In this document: positions 17,546 to 27,900 of the stretch, piece after piece
Layout: every line of letters begins with the position of its first letter
Numbering within the stretch: the first letter of the stretch is position 1
Source: a virus
Virus record (IMG/VR): IMGVR_UViG_3300010158_000028
Coordinates: 97,183-161,182 of that record
Direction: 5' to 3' (one strand)
DNA length: 64,000 bases
Made by a program: the position numbers and the translations under genes
Notes under the pieces: generated by a model
The model's input: the letters and a program-made list of their open reading frames with translations, nothing else
Told to the model about the DNA's origin: nothing
Database searches by the model: none

Positions 17546-18598
17546 TTAACCTGCTACATTAACTATTAAACCAAATTTTGTAGATACGTCAATAAACGCA
17601 TAATCTACTCCATTGACACTAATAGTATCACCGGTACTTCCTATAGAAGGTTTAGTAAGATATACTGGCGTTACACCCGTAACATACTGTGTTGGATAAC
17701 CTATTTTATCCATTGAATAGAATATAGGTTGCACAACATATTTTGGATTTCCTCCCGAATCAATAGTGCCGCTTCTTAGTGTAGTAGAAGTTGTTGCTTG
17801 GACTAAATGAAACCCGGTTAAATTATTTGTTGCCAAATCATATACACCATAATTAGTTCCTGTATTTGGATCAGTTACATTAAATGTGTTAGCAAATAAA
17901 GCCCAATTACCACTAGCAGTATATACTGTAGGTGTGATTGCTGTTCCTATTGCAGAAATTGCAGAAATATTTCTATGTGTAAGTGATACGAAAGGTGCTG
18001 TGCCATAATAATTATGAGCATTAGTCATTGACGATTCCCATATAGCACCTAAACTATTTCCATCTAATAGAATTGTTAAATGCCTTGCACTTGCTATTAT
18101 ATAATAAACTGTACCAGCTGCACATGAAAAAGATAATGATGTGTTATTTGCATTTAGTCCTGAAGTGGAAATAGTTCCATTAGTATACAAACGAGCACTT
18201 TCATTTGTAACAACACCTAGAGATGATGCACTGCTTGCTCCAGTAAGACACCATCCATTTGGATAAGTACCAACACCTTGATTAAGACCGTAGTTATATA
18301 CACTAAATATAGCATACTTCAATGCAGAACCAGAGAGGCATGGTGCTGAAAAACAAAGATTCCATTGAGCGCCATCACCAATTGTGCTACCATCTCCAAT
18401 TGTTGGTCGATCTGCTGCATGATTGCTACCAACATAAGTCCATCCTGCTGGTGTTGCATCATATACAACAGACGAAGCAACATTGAATGCCTGTAATAGA
18501 CTTGTGCTTGGAGTAGCTGAAGTTATTAATCTTCCTATATCTCTCATTATTCCTGTAGAGAAAACATTAGAAGAACCAATTACTAATTTAGCAAACAT
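17546..18598 (-). CDS. Putative receptor-binding/fibre-locus protein, paralogue B
   Basis: 350 residues, clearly duplicated with its neighbour: 'FAKLVIGSSNVFSTGIMRDIGRLIT', 'GWTYVGSNHAADRPT', 'CFSAPCLSGSALKY', 'IWESSMTNAHNYYGTAPFV', 'GYPTQYVTGVTPVYL'. The blocks between these landmarks differ. Same strand, 12 bases apart. Beta-rich and without signal peptide. Function unknown; virion surface role inferred from place. Confidence 0.65.
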   Translation of the reverse strand: MFAKLVIGSSNVFSTGIMRDIGRLITSATPSTSLLQAFNVASSVVYDATPAGWTYVGSNHAADRPTIGDGSTIGDGAQWNLCFSAPCLSGSALKYAIFSVYNYGLNQGVGTYPNGWCLTGASSASSLGVVTNESARLYTNGTISTSGLNANNTSLSFSCAAGTVYYIIASARHLTILLDGNSLGAIWESSMTNAHNYYGTAPFVSLTHRNISAISAIGTAITPTVYTASGNWALFANTFNVTDPNTGTNYGVYDLATNNLTGFHLVQATTSTTLRSGTIDSGGNPKYVVQPIFYSMDKIGYPTQYVTGVTPVYLTKPSIGSTGDTISVNGVDYAFIDVSTKFGLIVNVAG

Positions 18599-18600
18599 TT

Positions 18601-18816
18601 CTATAATCCTTCAGGTGTATAAAACACATTAATTTTTTCATCAGTAAAACTTAAAATTTCATTAGATGGTGTAATAAAATATAAAATAAATTTAACAACC
18701 AAATAGTTAAAACTTATTGATTTTTCTTGCATTAAAGATTGCAATTCACTAATTTCTCCACTATATGTATAGATTATACAACCATTAAAATATTCTTTAA
18801 TTTCGTCATTTGTCAT
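18601..18816 (-). CDS. Small hypothetical protein (71 aa)
   Basis: 71 residues, 'MTNDEIKEYFNGCIIYTYSGEISEL...', rich in Phe, Tyr and Ile. It is squeezed between two fibre-locus genes with only 1-2 bases to each neighbour. Not recognised. Could be a small chaperone or a virion component, but nothing in the sequence decides this. Confidence 0.5.
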   Translation of the reverse strand: MTNDEIKEYFNGCIIYTYSGEISELQSLMQEKSISFNYLVVKFILYFITPSNEILSFTDEKINVFYTPEGL

Positions 18817-18817
18817 T

Positions 18818-19297
18818 TTAATATCCCGAATAATATGTATAAGTAATTGCTATTTTTTGACCAGGTTGACCAATACCAACTTGCGTAATATCCCAAAATA
18901 AATAATTACCTGCAGAAATTGATATAGATTGACTGACTGTATTAGATTGACCTAAATTATAGTAATAATTTTTTAATCCTGGTACTAAATTAACTGTAGC
19001 AACAGTAGAAGAAACATCATAATCCGTTCCAGTTTTAAAAGTTAATATAATATTCTGATTTGTTGGTGTTGATGTTGTTGTAGCTTGAATAGTTGTTAAT
19101 AATGCGGGACCTGCAAATCTTAATCCATTTCCAACATTCAATGCTACTTTAGCTGTTCCTGATTGAGATGTGCTAACAGTTAAAGGTTTTGAACCAGCAA
19201 TTAATTTTGAAGCATCAGCCGAACTAACACTAACAACATTATTAAAAATTTTTCCAATTGTTGTATCGATTAACACACTTCTCGTTCTTGTTGTCAT
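18818..19297 (-). CDS. Fibre-locus beta-rich protein (159 aa)
   Basis: I place the start at ATG 19297 (MTTRTRSVLIDTTIGKIFNN...), because it overlaps the stop of the preceding fibre gene in a TAATG junction. A start 13 codons further upstream is possible but would overlap that gene more deeply. The protein is Ser/Thr/Val-rich, with a C-terminal half reading like a jelly-roll tail or fibre domain ('YYYNLGQSNTVSQSISISAG...'). Probably a virion accessory; no characterised family recognised. Confidence 0.6.
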   Translation of the reverse strand: MTTRTRSVLIDTTIGKIFNNVVSVSSADASKLIAGSKPLTVSTSQSGTAKVALNVGNGLRFAGPALLTTIQATTTSTPTNQNIILTFKTGTDYDVSSTVATVNLVPGLKNYYYNLGQSNTVSQSISISAGNYLFWDITQVGIGQPGQKIAITYTYYSGY

Positions 19298-21156
19298 TAT
19301 TGTAATACCTCTACAGTTTTTACATGAGCTACCCAACGAACATTTGAACTTGCTGCACCAGTGACGTAAATGTTTACTGTATCCGTTGTATTATTCGCTC
19401 TTGCATCTATTGACCAAGTTCCAATATCTCTATGAATAACTATTTCATATAATGATCCAGCATCAGATGCTATTCCAGAATTATTTATTGCAACACCCTT
19501 TAAATGAAATGCTGCATTTTGATTTGTAACATCTGTTCTTCTTCCAACTATATCTACAGTATAAAACATTGTAGAATTTGATGAAATTGATATTCTATTA
19601 TTACCATCAATCAACAACTCTGTTTCTGTAGCATTAGTTGTTGTTCCTCTTAATATATAATCTTTAACAATGCTGTCACCAGATGAAGAAAAGTTACCAG
19701 TAGTTAGTGTTAATCCATTTGCAGTAGCAGTAAGTGTAGTATTTGAAAGTGTGATAGAATTGCCAGATGCTGTAGAACCAGAGTTTGTTCCAGAACCGGC
19801 AAATATAGTAGAAATTTCTATAGGTGCATTATTTCCAGGTGCAGATGTAAATGTTAATACTGATCCTGATATACTATATGTAGTTTTTGGTTGAAATAAA
19901 CCACCAACAGAGACTAGTGTATAATTTATATTGGATGGTGTTGTGCTTAATGAATATACAGTTTGAGAACCACTTCCTGTAAAATTATCTACAGTTATTG
20001 ATATTGGTGCTATTGTATTTGCAACAGCAAAAGCAGCATTAGCATAAACACCTGCACTATTAGCTGCTTGATATGCACTATTGGCGTATGAACCAGAAGT
20101 TACTGATCTTTGGTCTGCAGTATTAGCTGCAGTAAATGCACCGTTAGCATATGATGATGCAGATGTTATGTTTGTATTCTGTTGTGCATTAACACCATAG
20201 AAATAACTATTAGATGTGTTTGCAAATGAATATGCACTATATGCATAAGTATTTACTGTATTGGCAAATGTAAATGCACCATTTGCATAACTTGATGCAC
20301 TATTTGCAGCACTTCTTGCCCAAGAGTCTGGACTACCTGTATTTGCCTGTGCGTATGCACTATTAGCATAACTACCTGCACTGTTAGCTGCATCTCTTGC
20401 CCATGAATCAGTTGCAGACCCGCCAGTATTTGCAGCTGCAAAAGCAGCGTTAGCATAAACACCTGCACTATTGGCAACTTGATACGCAGCATTAGTTTTA
20501 TCAAATATGGATGAACCATCAAATGTTATACTTTGTGGAGATGCATTTCCATTTGCAGTAATTGTAATACCATTAGTTGGTAAGAAATTAACTGTATCAA
20601 GACCTTGCGCTGTTAGGTATGTTGTACCGTTTACTTTCCAGTATTTGAAAGTAGAATTTATTCCAACTTTAACAATACCTTGAGATAATGCATTTACATT
20701 AAAACCAGAATCAACATCAAATCTAAGAGCAGATACATTAGATACAACATTACTTACATTACCCGAAGTATCAATTAAACTTACAGTAAGGTTGTTTGTA
20801 TTTGCAGCACTGTATTGACGTGAACCATCACCAAACAATATATAATTATTAACTGTTGCAATATTTGAAGTTAAATTACCAGCAGTTAATAACCCATCAG
20901 ATTTATTAAATGTTAATCTAGAATTGCCAGCAAAAATACCTGAATCATTAAATTGGATTTCTTTATTCAGTCCAGAAGGTTGTGTATTTGTAATTGAACC
21001 TAAAGTATTGGATGCAGTTTTATAATAGAGAATACCATCAGCATAATTGATTGTTAATTCGCCATTAGCAAGAGATGCTACAGTTGGGACGTTTCCTGTA
21101 TTTCCAGAGGAACGTAATGTAATTACTGTATTTGCTATTGCTGGTGGTCCTGACAT
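19297..21156 (-). CDS. Tail fibre with SYANSA repeats (619 aa)
   Basis: 619 residues. The N-terminal ~90 residues ('VITLRSSGNTGNVPTVASLANGELTINYADGILYYK') are an attachment-type module common to phage fibres. A shaft (residues ~220-400) of 'SYANSAYxxANS' repeats follows, with 'DSWARDAANSAGSYA' variants. A C-terminal beta domain then ends '...ASSNVRWVAHVKTVEVLQ'. No S74 chaperone is seen. Its repeats match those in four other proteins of the locus. Probably one of several fibres or fibre segments. Confidence 0.78.
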   Translation of the reverse strand: MSGPPAIANTVITLRSSGNTGNVPTVASLANGELTINYADGILYYKTASNTLGSITNTQPSGLNKEIQFNDSGIFAGNSRLTFNKSDGLLTAGNLTSNIATVNNYILFGDGSRQYSAANTNNLTVSLIDTSGNVSNVVSNVSALRFDVDSGFNVNALSQGIVKVGINSTFKYWKVNGTTYLTAQGLDTVNFLPTNGITITANGNASPQSITFDGSSIFDKTNAAYQVANSAGVYANAAFAAANTGGSATDSWARDAANSAGSYANSAYAQANTGSPDSWARSAANSASSYANGAFTFANTVNTYAYSAYSFANTSNSYFYGVNAQQNTNITSASSYANGAFTAANTADQRSVTSGSYANSAYQAANSAGVYANAAFAVANTIAPISITVDNFTGSGSQTVYSLSTTPSNINYTLVSVGGLFQPKTTYSISGSVLTFTSAPGNNAPIEISTIFAGSGTNSGSTASGNSITLSNTTLTATANGLTLTTGNFSSSGDSIVKDYILRGTTTNATETELLIDGNNRISISSNSTMFYTVDIVGRRTDVTNQNAAFHLKGVAINNSGIASDAGSLYEIVIHRDIGTWSIDARANNTTDTVNIYVTGAASSNVRWVAHVKTVEVLQ

Positions 21157-21833
21157 TAAAACGAACCGCCCGGAGATTCAATTTTTAATTCTACATCATC
21201 GGTTAGTATATTATCAGTAGATTGCATCATACTTGTTGTCTTTTTTTTCTTTATATTAGGAATTGATTTTTCTAACTGTATAATATAATCGTTTTTAGTA
21301 TTTAGTTGTTCTTCCAAATCCTTTATTCTAGACTCAAGTTTGATTTTTTCAGTGTTTAATACAGATTCAAGATTGTTTTTTTGATTAGTTAAATTAGAAA
21401 TTTCATCATTCTTTACTCTGATATCATTTTCTAATCTGGCTTTTTCCTGATATTGACCATTAACTTCATTTTGCAATCTATTCTTTTCATTATTTAAATT
21501 TGAAATCTGTTCATCTTTAGATTTAACAGTATTTTCTAAATTGGTTTTTTCTTCTAATAATTTATTTTTTTCATTGTTTAAATCCAATTCAATAGAAGAT
21601 AACTTCTGATTTAATTTATTTTCTAAATCAGTTTTCTCTTCTATTAATTTGGATATTTCAAGTTTTATGGTTTCATAGTCACCGACTTTCTTTTCATATG
21701 AGTCGGTGATTATCTTTACATCTTCTTCTTGCAATGCCATTTTAGTCTGAAACAATAAATTCTGTTTCAATACGGCATTAAAATTATCAAATGTTACATC
21801 ATTGTGTTTCTTTAAAAAACGAGTTTCTGACAT
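21156..21833 (-). CDS. Long coiled-coil protein of the fibre locus
   Basis: 225 residues. From about 50 to 195 it is an almost unbroken coiled coil (heptads of Leu/Ile/Asn with Lys/Glu, such as 'NNEKNRLQNEVNGQYQEKAR'). A short unfolded C-terminus ends in 'ESPGGSF'. The neighbouring 753-residue fibre also ends in GGSF. Starts at the one-base overlap with the preceding fibre's end region. It may be a fibre stalk, whisker-like or a chaperone; whichever, no T4 counterpart is recognised. Confidence 0.6.
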   Translation of the reverse strand: MSETRFLKKHNDVTFDNFNAVLKQNLLFQTKMALQEEDVKIITDSYEKKVGDYETIKLEISKLIEEKTDLENKLNQKLSSIELDLNNEKNKLLEEKTNLENTVKSKDEQISNLNNEKNRLQNEVNGQYQEKARLENDIRVKNDEISNLTNQKNNLESVLNTEKIKLESRIKDLEEQLNTKNDYIIQLEKSIPNIKKKKTTSMMQSTDNILTDDVELKIESPGGSF

Positions 21834-21856
21834 TATAAAATCCTTTCATGATATTT

Positions 21857-24118
21857 TTAGAATGATCCACCACTGACAGTTCTCAATCTACCAAAATATG
21901 GTACGCCAGTTGCATCAACTTGTAATAAGTCACCATCAGTTGATGATGTTACTGCACTTAACGCACCAGTTGAAGATGATGTATCAGAAACAATAACACC
22001 TTTGATTGCAAATGATGAATTACCAGTACCACCTCTAACAACACCTAGTGTACCAGAAATAAGTCTTGATGTATCTATTGCAATTTGTGTGTTACTTACA
22101 CTCGAAACACGACCAAAAGCATCAGTGGTTACTACAGGTATATATGATGCAGAGCCATATGTTCCTGCACTACCAGTATTTGCTAGTGATATTAATTTAC
22201 CCGTACCATTACCAACAAGTATTTGTCCTGCACTAAACGTATTAGCGCCAGTACCGCCTTCGGTTACTGCAATCGCAGCAGCAAGACCTGAAATTATACC
22301 ACCAGTTAAGTTTGCACTGATTGTTGCAATTCTACTATTAGCAACATCAATTACGTTTGTATATGGATCTGGTACATAACTATCAAACAAGTAGTATTTG
22401 CTATCTGCAGCATGTCTGACAAAACCAGTATGAAGATTTGCACTACCTGATTTATAGTGACCAACAAAACCAATATCAACCGAATCACTTACATCATTGT
22501 TTGCAGCAAGGAAAATCATTGAATCGGTAATATTTAAGTTGGTTACATTAGATGTAAATGTATTACCACTTAATATCAAGTTACCAGTAACTGTTACATC
22601 ACCAGAAATGGTACCACCAGAAGAATTGAACTTTGTATTTGCAACAGCAAAAGCAGCATTAGCATAAACACCAGCACTGTTGGCAGATTGAAATGCACCA
22701 TTTGCATAACTAGATGAACTATTTGCAATTCCGTATGATGATAATGCATTTACGGCGGCAGTATTTGCTTTTGTGTATGCACTGTTTGCATAATCACCGG
22801 CACTTACTGCTTTTTGATCGGCAGTATTGGCAGCAACAAATGCACCGTTAGCATATGAAGATGCACTATTAGCACTAACAAAAGATGAATTGGCATATGA
22901 ACCAGCACTTACTGCTTTTTGATCTGCTGTGTTAGCGGCAACAAAAGCACCGTTAGCATAACTTGATGCACTGTTAGCAGTAATAAACGCACCATTAGCA
23001 TAACTTGATGCACTGTTGGCAGTTGTTCTTGCCGTATTGTCAATACCATAACCTTGGAAAGCAGTTAATTGAATTGTTGAATCTGGGAATACAATGTTTC
23101 CACTGTTAGCAGAATCAAATCTCCATGTTCTAAATGTTGAGTTATCGGTACTTACAGATAAATTAACATAACCTTCGTAATTAGCTGCAAGAGTTGGACC
23201 AAAACCAGTAGGTAATGTTAATCTATTTCCACTATAACTACCGCCAGCAATTGCGTGGCCATTAACATCTAAATCACCACCTAACTTTGGAACTGAATCT
23301 CCTTCAACCGATGAGAGTTTTCCTGATGCTGTTGACTGTGCAGTATTTGCGGCAGAAAAAGCAGCATTAGCATAAACACTAGCACTGTTGGCAGATTGAA
23401 ATGCACTATTAGCATATGAACTTGCGCTGTTAGCAAAACTTCTTGCAGAACTATCTACAGAACCCGCAGAAGCACTGTTAGCTAAAGCATACGCTGCATT
23501 AGCATGGAGATATGCACTGTTGGCATATGCACCAGAAGTTATTGCTTTTTGATCTGCAGTATTGGCAGCAACAAATGCACCATTAGCATAACTACTGGCA
23601 CTATTGGCAGTATCTCTAGCATATGCATCGTTTGGTGTAAATGCAGTATTTCCAGCGGCAGTAATACGACCTTTGGCATCAACAACAAATGTTGCTACAT
23701 TAGTTGAACCACCGTATGAACCTGCGGTAACACCAGTAGATGCTAATGTTATCGGAATTGCTTTGTCTGCAGAACCATTAACTGAAACATTACCAGTTGC
23801 ATCACCGGTTAAACCAATGTTTCTTGCATTTTGCCAAGTTGTTGCGGTTGTGGCATTACCATTCAATGTTGCAGTAATTATACCTGCACTAAAATCGCCA
23901 TTAGTATCTCTTTTTACTAATTTTGATGCGGTATTTGCATCAGTTGCAGCATCAATAATATCTGTATAATACTTACCACCAACAGCAATTACTTGATTTC
24001 CAGCTAAACCAAGAAATAATTTATTAGATGTATTTGAATAAGCAGGCTCAGCAACATTTAACGAAGCCGGTAAAGCTGTGCTTTCTGAAAATTTTAGTTG
24101 AATTACGGTATCTGACAT
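21857..24118 (-). CDS. Tail fibre with SYANSA repeats (753 aa)
   Basis: 753 residues. The N-terminal 'VIQLKFSESTALPASLNVAEPAYSNTSNKLFLG' (quoted in part) is the phage fibre attachment module. Repeats of 'SYANGAFxxANTADQKA' form the middle (about 170-510). The C-terminal part contains 'GGTGANTFSAGQILVGNGTG' and 'GVVRGGTGNSSF', a fibre-shaft motif, and ends 'RTVSGGSF'. No self-cleaving chaperone. Preceded by a perfect late promoter. Confidence 0.8.
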   Translation of the reverse strand: MSDTVIQLKFSESTALPASLNVAEPAYSNTSNKLFLGLAGNQVIAVGGKYYTDIIDAATDANTASKLVKRDTNGDFSAGIITATLNGNATTATTWQNARNIGLTGDATGNVSVNGSADKAIPITLASTGVTAGSYGGSTNVATFVVDAKGRITAAGNTAFTPNDAYARDTANSASSYANGAFVAANTADQKAITSGAYANSAYLHANAAYALANSASAGSVDSSARSFANSASSYANSAFQSANSASVYANAAFSAANTAQSTASGKLSSVEGDSVPKLGGDLDVNGHAIAGGSYSGNRLTLPTGFGPTLAANYEGYVNLSVSTDNSTFRTWRFDSANSGNIVFPDSTIQLTAFQGYGIDNTARTTANSASSYANGAFITANSASSYANGAFVAANTADQKAVSAGSYANSSFVSANSASSYANGAFVAANTADQKAVSAGDYANSAYTKANTAAVNALSSYGIANSSSSYANGAFQSANSAGVYANAAFAVANTKFNSSGGTISGDVTVTGNLILSGNTFTSNVTNLNITDSMIFLAANNDVSDSVDIGFVGHYKSGSANLHTGFVRHAADSKYYLFDSYVPDPYTNVIDVANSRIATISANLTGGIISGLAAAIAVTEGGTGANTFSAGQILVGNGTGKLISLANTGSAGTYGSASYIPVVTTDAFGRVSSVSNTQIAIDTSRLISGTLGVVRGGTGNSSFAIKGVIVSDTSSSTGALSAVTSSTDGDLLQVDATGVPYFGRLRTVSGGSF

Positions 24119-24160
24119 ATTGTCCTCGTTTTTATTATTGTTGTTGCCGGAATCTCTATC

Positions 24161-24168
24161 TATTTATA
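24161..24168 (-). promoter_or_regulatory. T4-type late promoter (TATAAATA) for the 753-aa fibre
   Basis: Perfect TATAAATA on the minus strand in the 61-base gap before the 753-residue fibre gene. It is 43 bases from its ATG, consistent with an independently transcribed fibre operon. Confidence 0.68.
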
Positions 24169-24179
24169 AAAATCAAATA

Positions 24180-24632
24180 TTAAAAATTACCGCCTGTAAT
24201 ATTTTTGATATTTTGAAATACTGTATTTGCTAATGCATAAGAACTATTGGCATAAGAACCTGCAGTAATTGATATCTGATATGAATTATTTGCCAAAATA
24301 TATGCATTATCCGCTAAAGTGTATGCGGTATTTGCTCGAGCAAATGCGGAATTTGCGTTTAAAAATGCGGAATTTGCATATGATTCTGTTGCAACACCAG
24401 CAGCACCAGTAATAGATCCAATAGCAGTTGCTTTAAAACTTTGATTTACTGAGTCATATGTAATAGTGTCACCATCATGTATACCAGTAAGATTAAAACC
24501 TGTAATATCATTTATGGTAACAGTCTGTCTTGATCTAAAATTAGGATCAGCAATGAATGTTCTATTTGGAGATGTAATTGTTACTTTATTAACACCGCCA
24601 GTATTTTGAAACAATTTAGCATTTATGGCCAT
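24180..24632 (-). CDS. Short SYANSA-repeat fibre-like protein (150 aa)
   Basis: 150 residues. The N-terminus ('AKLFQNTGGVNKVTITSPNRTFIADP') resembles a fibre attachment module. Residues ~80-140 are 'SYANSAFLNANSAF' repeats, and it ends 'NITGGNF'. Looks like a short fibre or a remnant of a longer fibre's N-terminus, but start, stop and ribosome-binding site are intact. Co-linear with the next genes by 2-base gaps. Confidence 0.65.
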   Translation of the reverse strand: MAINAKLFQNTGGVNKVTITSPNRTFIADPNFRSRQTVTINDITGFNLTGIHDGDTITYDSVNQSFKATAIGSITGAAGVATESYANSAFLNANSAFARANTAYTLADNAYILANNSYQISITAGSYANSSYALANTVFQNIKNITGGNF

Positions 24633-24634
24633 AA

Positions 24635-24967
24635 TTACCTCGTTACTGATGGCAAGACGGTTGCAATTCCTTCAATAACTCTAGATACAATATTATTAGC
24701 TGAAGTTATTTTTAAATCATAAACATATCTACCTGCACTTAAGTTTGCAGTGTTTGCCGCAGTAATAGAAAGTGTTATCTCACCGTTTGCGGTACCTGTG
24801 ATTGTAGAATTAATAGTATATGCAGTAGATGAGTAATAAGATTTACGCATCTGTGAATTGGCTGTATATGCATAAAGATTGATGGCATTTCCACCATCAT
24901 CTCCAACATTAACAGTGGTGTTAAATGTTGCACCTTGTTCTATTGTAAGTTCTGAAAAAGCAGCCAA
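24635..24967 (-). CDS. Small beta-sandwich fibre-region protein (110 aa)
   Basis: 110 residues, beginning 'MAAFSELTIEQGATFNTTVNVGDDGG'. I recall this start from small phage proteins in tail and fibre regions, with an all-beta Ig-like pattern ('SQMRKSYYSSTAY' in the middle and 'VSRVIEGIATVLPSVTR' at the end). It precedes the short fibre-like gene by two bases. Likely a fibre attachment or tail accessory protein. Confidence 0.62.
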   Translation of the reverse strand: MAAFSELTIEQGATFNTTVNVGDDGGNAINLYAYTANSQMRKSYYSSTAYTINSTITGTANGEITLSITAANTANLSAGRYVYDLKITSANNIVSRVIEGIATVLPSVTR

Positions 24968-24979
24968 AATTATTTCCTT

Positions 24980-27900
24980 TTACTTATTTATCTGTGCTTC
25001 TAATTCTTTAACTTTATCTGATAATTCTTTTATTGCTTCAATTAATAATGGAACAATCTTTTCATACTGAACAGTTTTATAGTTCTCACCAGATATACTG
25101 TTGCCTTCTTTATCAGTATCAAATGGTGCAGGAACAACAACTTGTGGCAATACTTTTTCTAAATCTTGTGCAATAACACCAACTTTTATTTTATCATCAT
25201 AACCGTAAGATGCCGCAATATCATTTCCCTGATATGTTACACCTTTTATTTGATGAACTTTTGATAGTGCATCTGAGATTGGTGTAATATTTTTCTTCAA
25301 TCTTTCATCAGAATAGTATGCGGTAATATCAGCAGTAGAAGTGATTGCACCATATGCCGCAAATGCACCAACTCGCATAGCAGTATATGCGCCACTGCCC
25401 GCTGACCAACCAGCTGTGCTAAACACATTATCGGTATCTAAACCAAAATGAGCACCATATGCTCCCACTCTATGAAAATTAATGAAAGCTGCTCCACTAG
25501 CATTATTATTAACTTCAATTTGTCCTGATTCAGCAGTGGTAAAAGCAGCACCGGTTTTTGAAACTGTTATTTGTCCACTAAATGTGCATCCTGCTAACGG
25601 TGCATATGAACTTATACTTGCATTATTAAATGGTGTATATCCTAATGCAGTTGTAACATTACCACTTGTTATACCTGTAATGTAACCAGCGCCATTTGTT
25701 AATTGATTTGTATTAGTTACATTAGTTGCACCTGCAGCGATACCATCTAATTTACTTGCATAGGTACTTGTCATATAACCATTAACTGCAGAAGTTGCAG
25801 CTGCCATCGCTAAAGTAAATGATGAAGCAGTACCACCACCAGTTAAAGGTGCAGTTGTTGTGATTGCAACAGATGATATAAATCCGTTACCATTACTAAT
25901 TTGATTATTATTAGTTACATTAGTTGCACCTGCCGCAATACCATCTAATTTGCTGGCATAGGTACTTGTCATGTAACCATTAACTGAAGCAGTTGCAGCA
26001 GGCATCGCTAATGTAAATGATCTACCAGTAGTACCACCAGTTATTGGTGCGGTTGTTGCAATTGTTACACTATTAATAGCACTTGAATCAATACCATCTA
26101 ATTTGCTGGCATAGGTACTTGTCATGTAACCATTAACTGCAGAAGTTGCAGCTGCCATTGAAATTGCTGGTGTTAGACCACCAGATGATACAACAGGTGC
26201 AGTTCCTGTTACTGAAGTAAGATATAATGATGCCGCAGTATTTGCTTTTGCATATGCACTGTTAGCATATGAACCAGAAGTTACTGCTCTTTGATCGGCA
26301 GTTGCGGCATTTGTTGTTGCAGTATTGGCTTGAAGATAAGCACTGTTAGCATATGAACCAGAAGTTACTGCTCTTTGATCGGCAGTTGCGGCATTTGTTG
26401 TTGCAGTATTGGCTTGATTATAAGAACTATTTGCTTGAAGATAAGCACTGTTAGAATATGATTCAGCGGCTGCAGAACCCATATTACTATAGATAGTACC
26501 ATCATTAGTAAATGTCCATTTATCTGTTGTTTCATTCCAAATAACTGCAGCATTATCTAATGTACCACGTTCAACTTCAATACCAGCATTTTCAGTTGGT
26601 GCAGATGCTTGTGGTAAATCTGCATTTAATGTGATGATGGCATCACCAACTCTTAACTCTGTAGTATTTACATATGTTGTTAAACCAGAAACAGTTAAAT
26701 TACCAGTAACCACAACATCACCAGAAACAGTACCACCTGATGATGAGTATCTAGTATTTGCAAATGCATAAGCAGAATTTGCATAATTGCCTGTAGAGTT
26801 TTGACTTAGATATGCTGCATTGGCATGTAAGTATGCACTATTGGCATATTGACCTGTAGAGTTTTGACTTACATATGCACTGTTAGCATGTAAGTGAGCA
26901 GTATTAGCATATACGCCAGTTGTATTTTGACTTGTATATGCAGCATTGGCATGAATATAAACACTGTTTGCTTGTATGTGTGCCGCATTGGCATGCATGT
27001 AAGAATTATTAGCGTGTATATATGCATTGTTAGCATAATTGCCTGTAGAGTTTTGACTTAAATATGCACTATTAGCATGTAAGTAAGAACTATTGGCATG
27101 TCTATATGCAGCATTGGCATAACCACCAGCAAATGTAGCCGTGTCGTATGCAGTTTTAACTGCTAAAGAAGATGCAATATTACTACTAATAGTTGATGTA
27201 ATACTATCACTGATTAAATTAGCAGTTAATATTTTTGAGAACATTGTTGTCGGCACTGGATTAAAGATATCTCTAATCTGCCAAGTATTGGATGTTCCTT
27301 CAAATCTGATATAAGCATTAGCATCAGGTGCAGTAGCACTACCATTACTTCCTAATGTAATGTTTGATGTATTACCTCTCCATACACCAAAATAACCAGC
27401 ACCAACAGTTGTAATTGGAGTATTTGCACTGATAACAAAAGTATCAGTATCAAAAACTACAGCACCAGCTAATTGGAATTGTCCATCCACTGTTAATGTA
27501 TTACCTACATACATGTTACTGGCAACATCAGCATTCTGTGCAGTTAAAGAACCAACAATATCTGCACGACCAGTTGCTCTCAGTGAATTAGTGTGAACTA
27601 GTCCAGTTGTATTAAAATTACCAGAGGTTGTATTTGTTGTAACTGCAACATTAGCTAAGAAATTAGCTTGTTGAGCAACAGTCAATGTGCTATCTAAATT
27701 AGCAAAAGATGTAACTCTTAAGGTACTATCTAAATTAGCAGCCCCAGTAACTTTTAATGTGCTATCTAAATTAGATGCATCGGTTACTCTCAAGGTACTA
27801 TCTAAATTGGCACCACCAATTACTTTTAAGGTACTATCTAAATTAGCAGCACCAGTAACTCTCAAGGTACTATCTAAATTAGCAGCGCCTGTTGTCCTTA

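Noticed and set aside
18818-19336. Longer start for the 159-residue protein (13 more codons)
   Set aside because: It would overlap the preceding fibre gene by 40 bases, while ATG 19297 gives the TAATG junction seen elsewhere in this genome.
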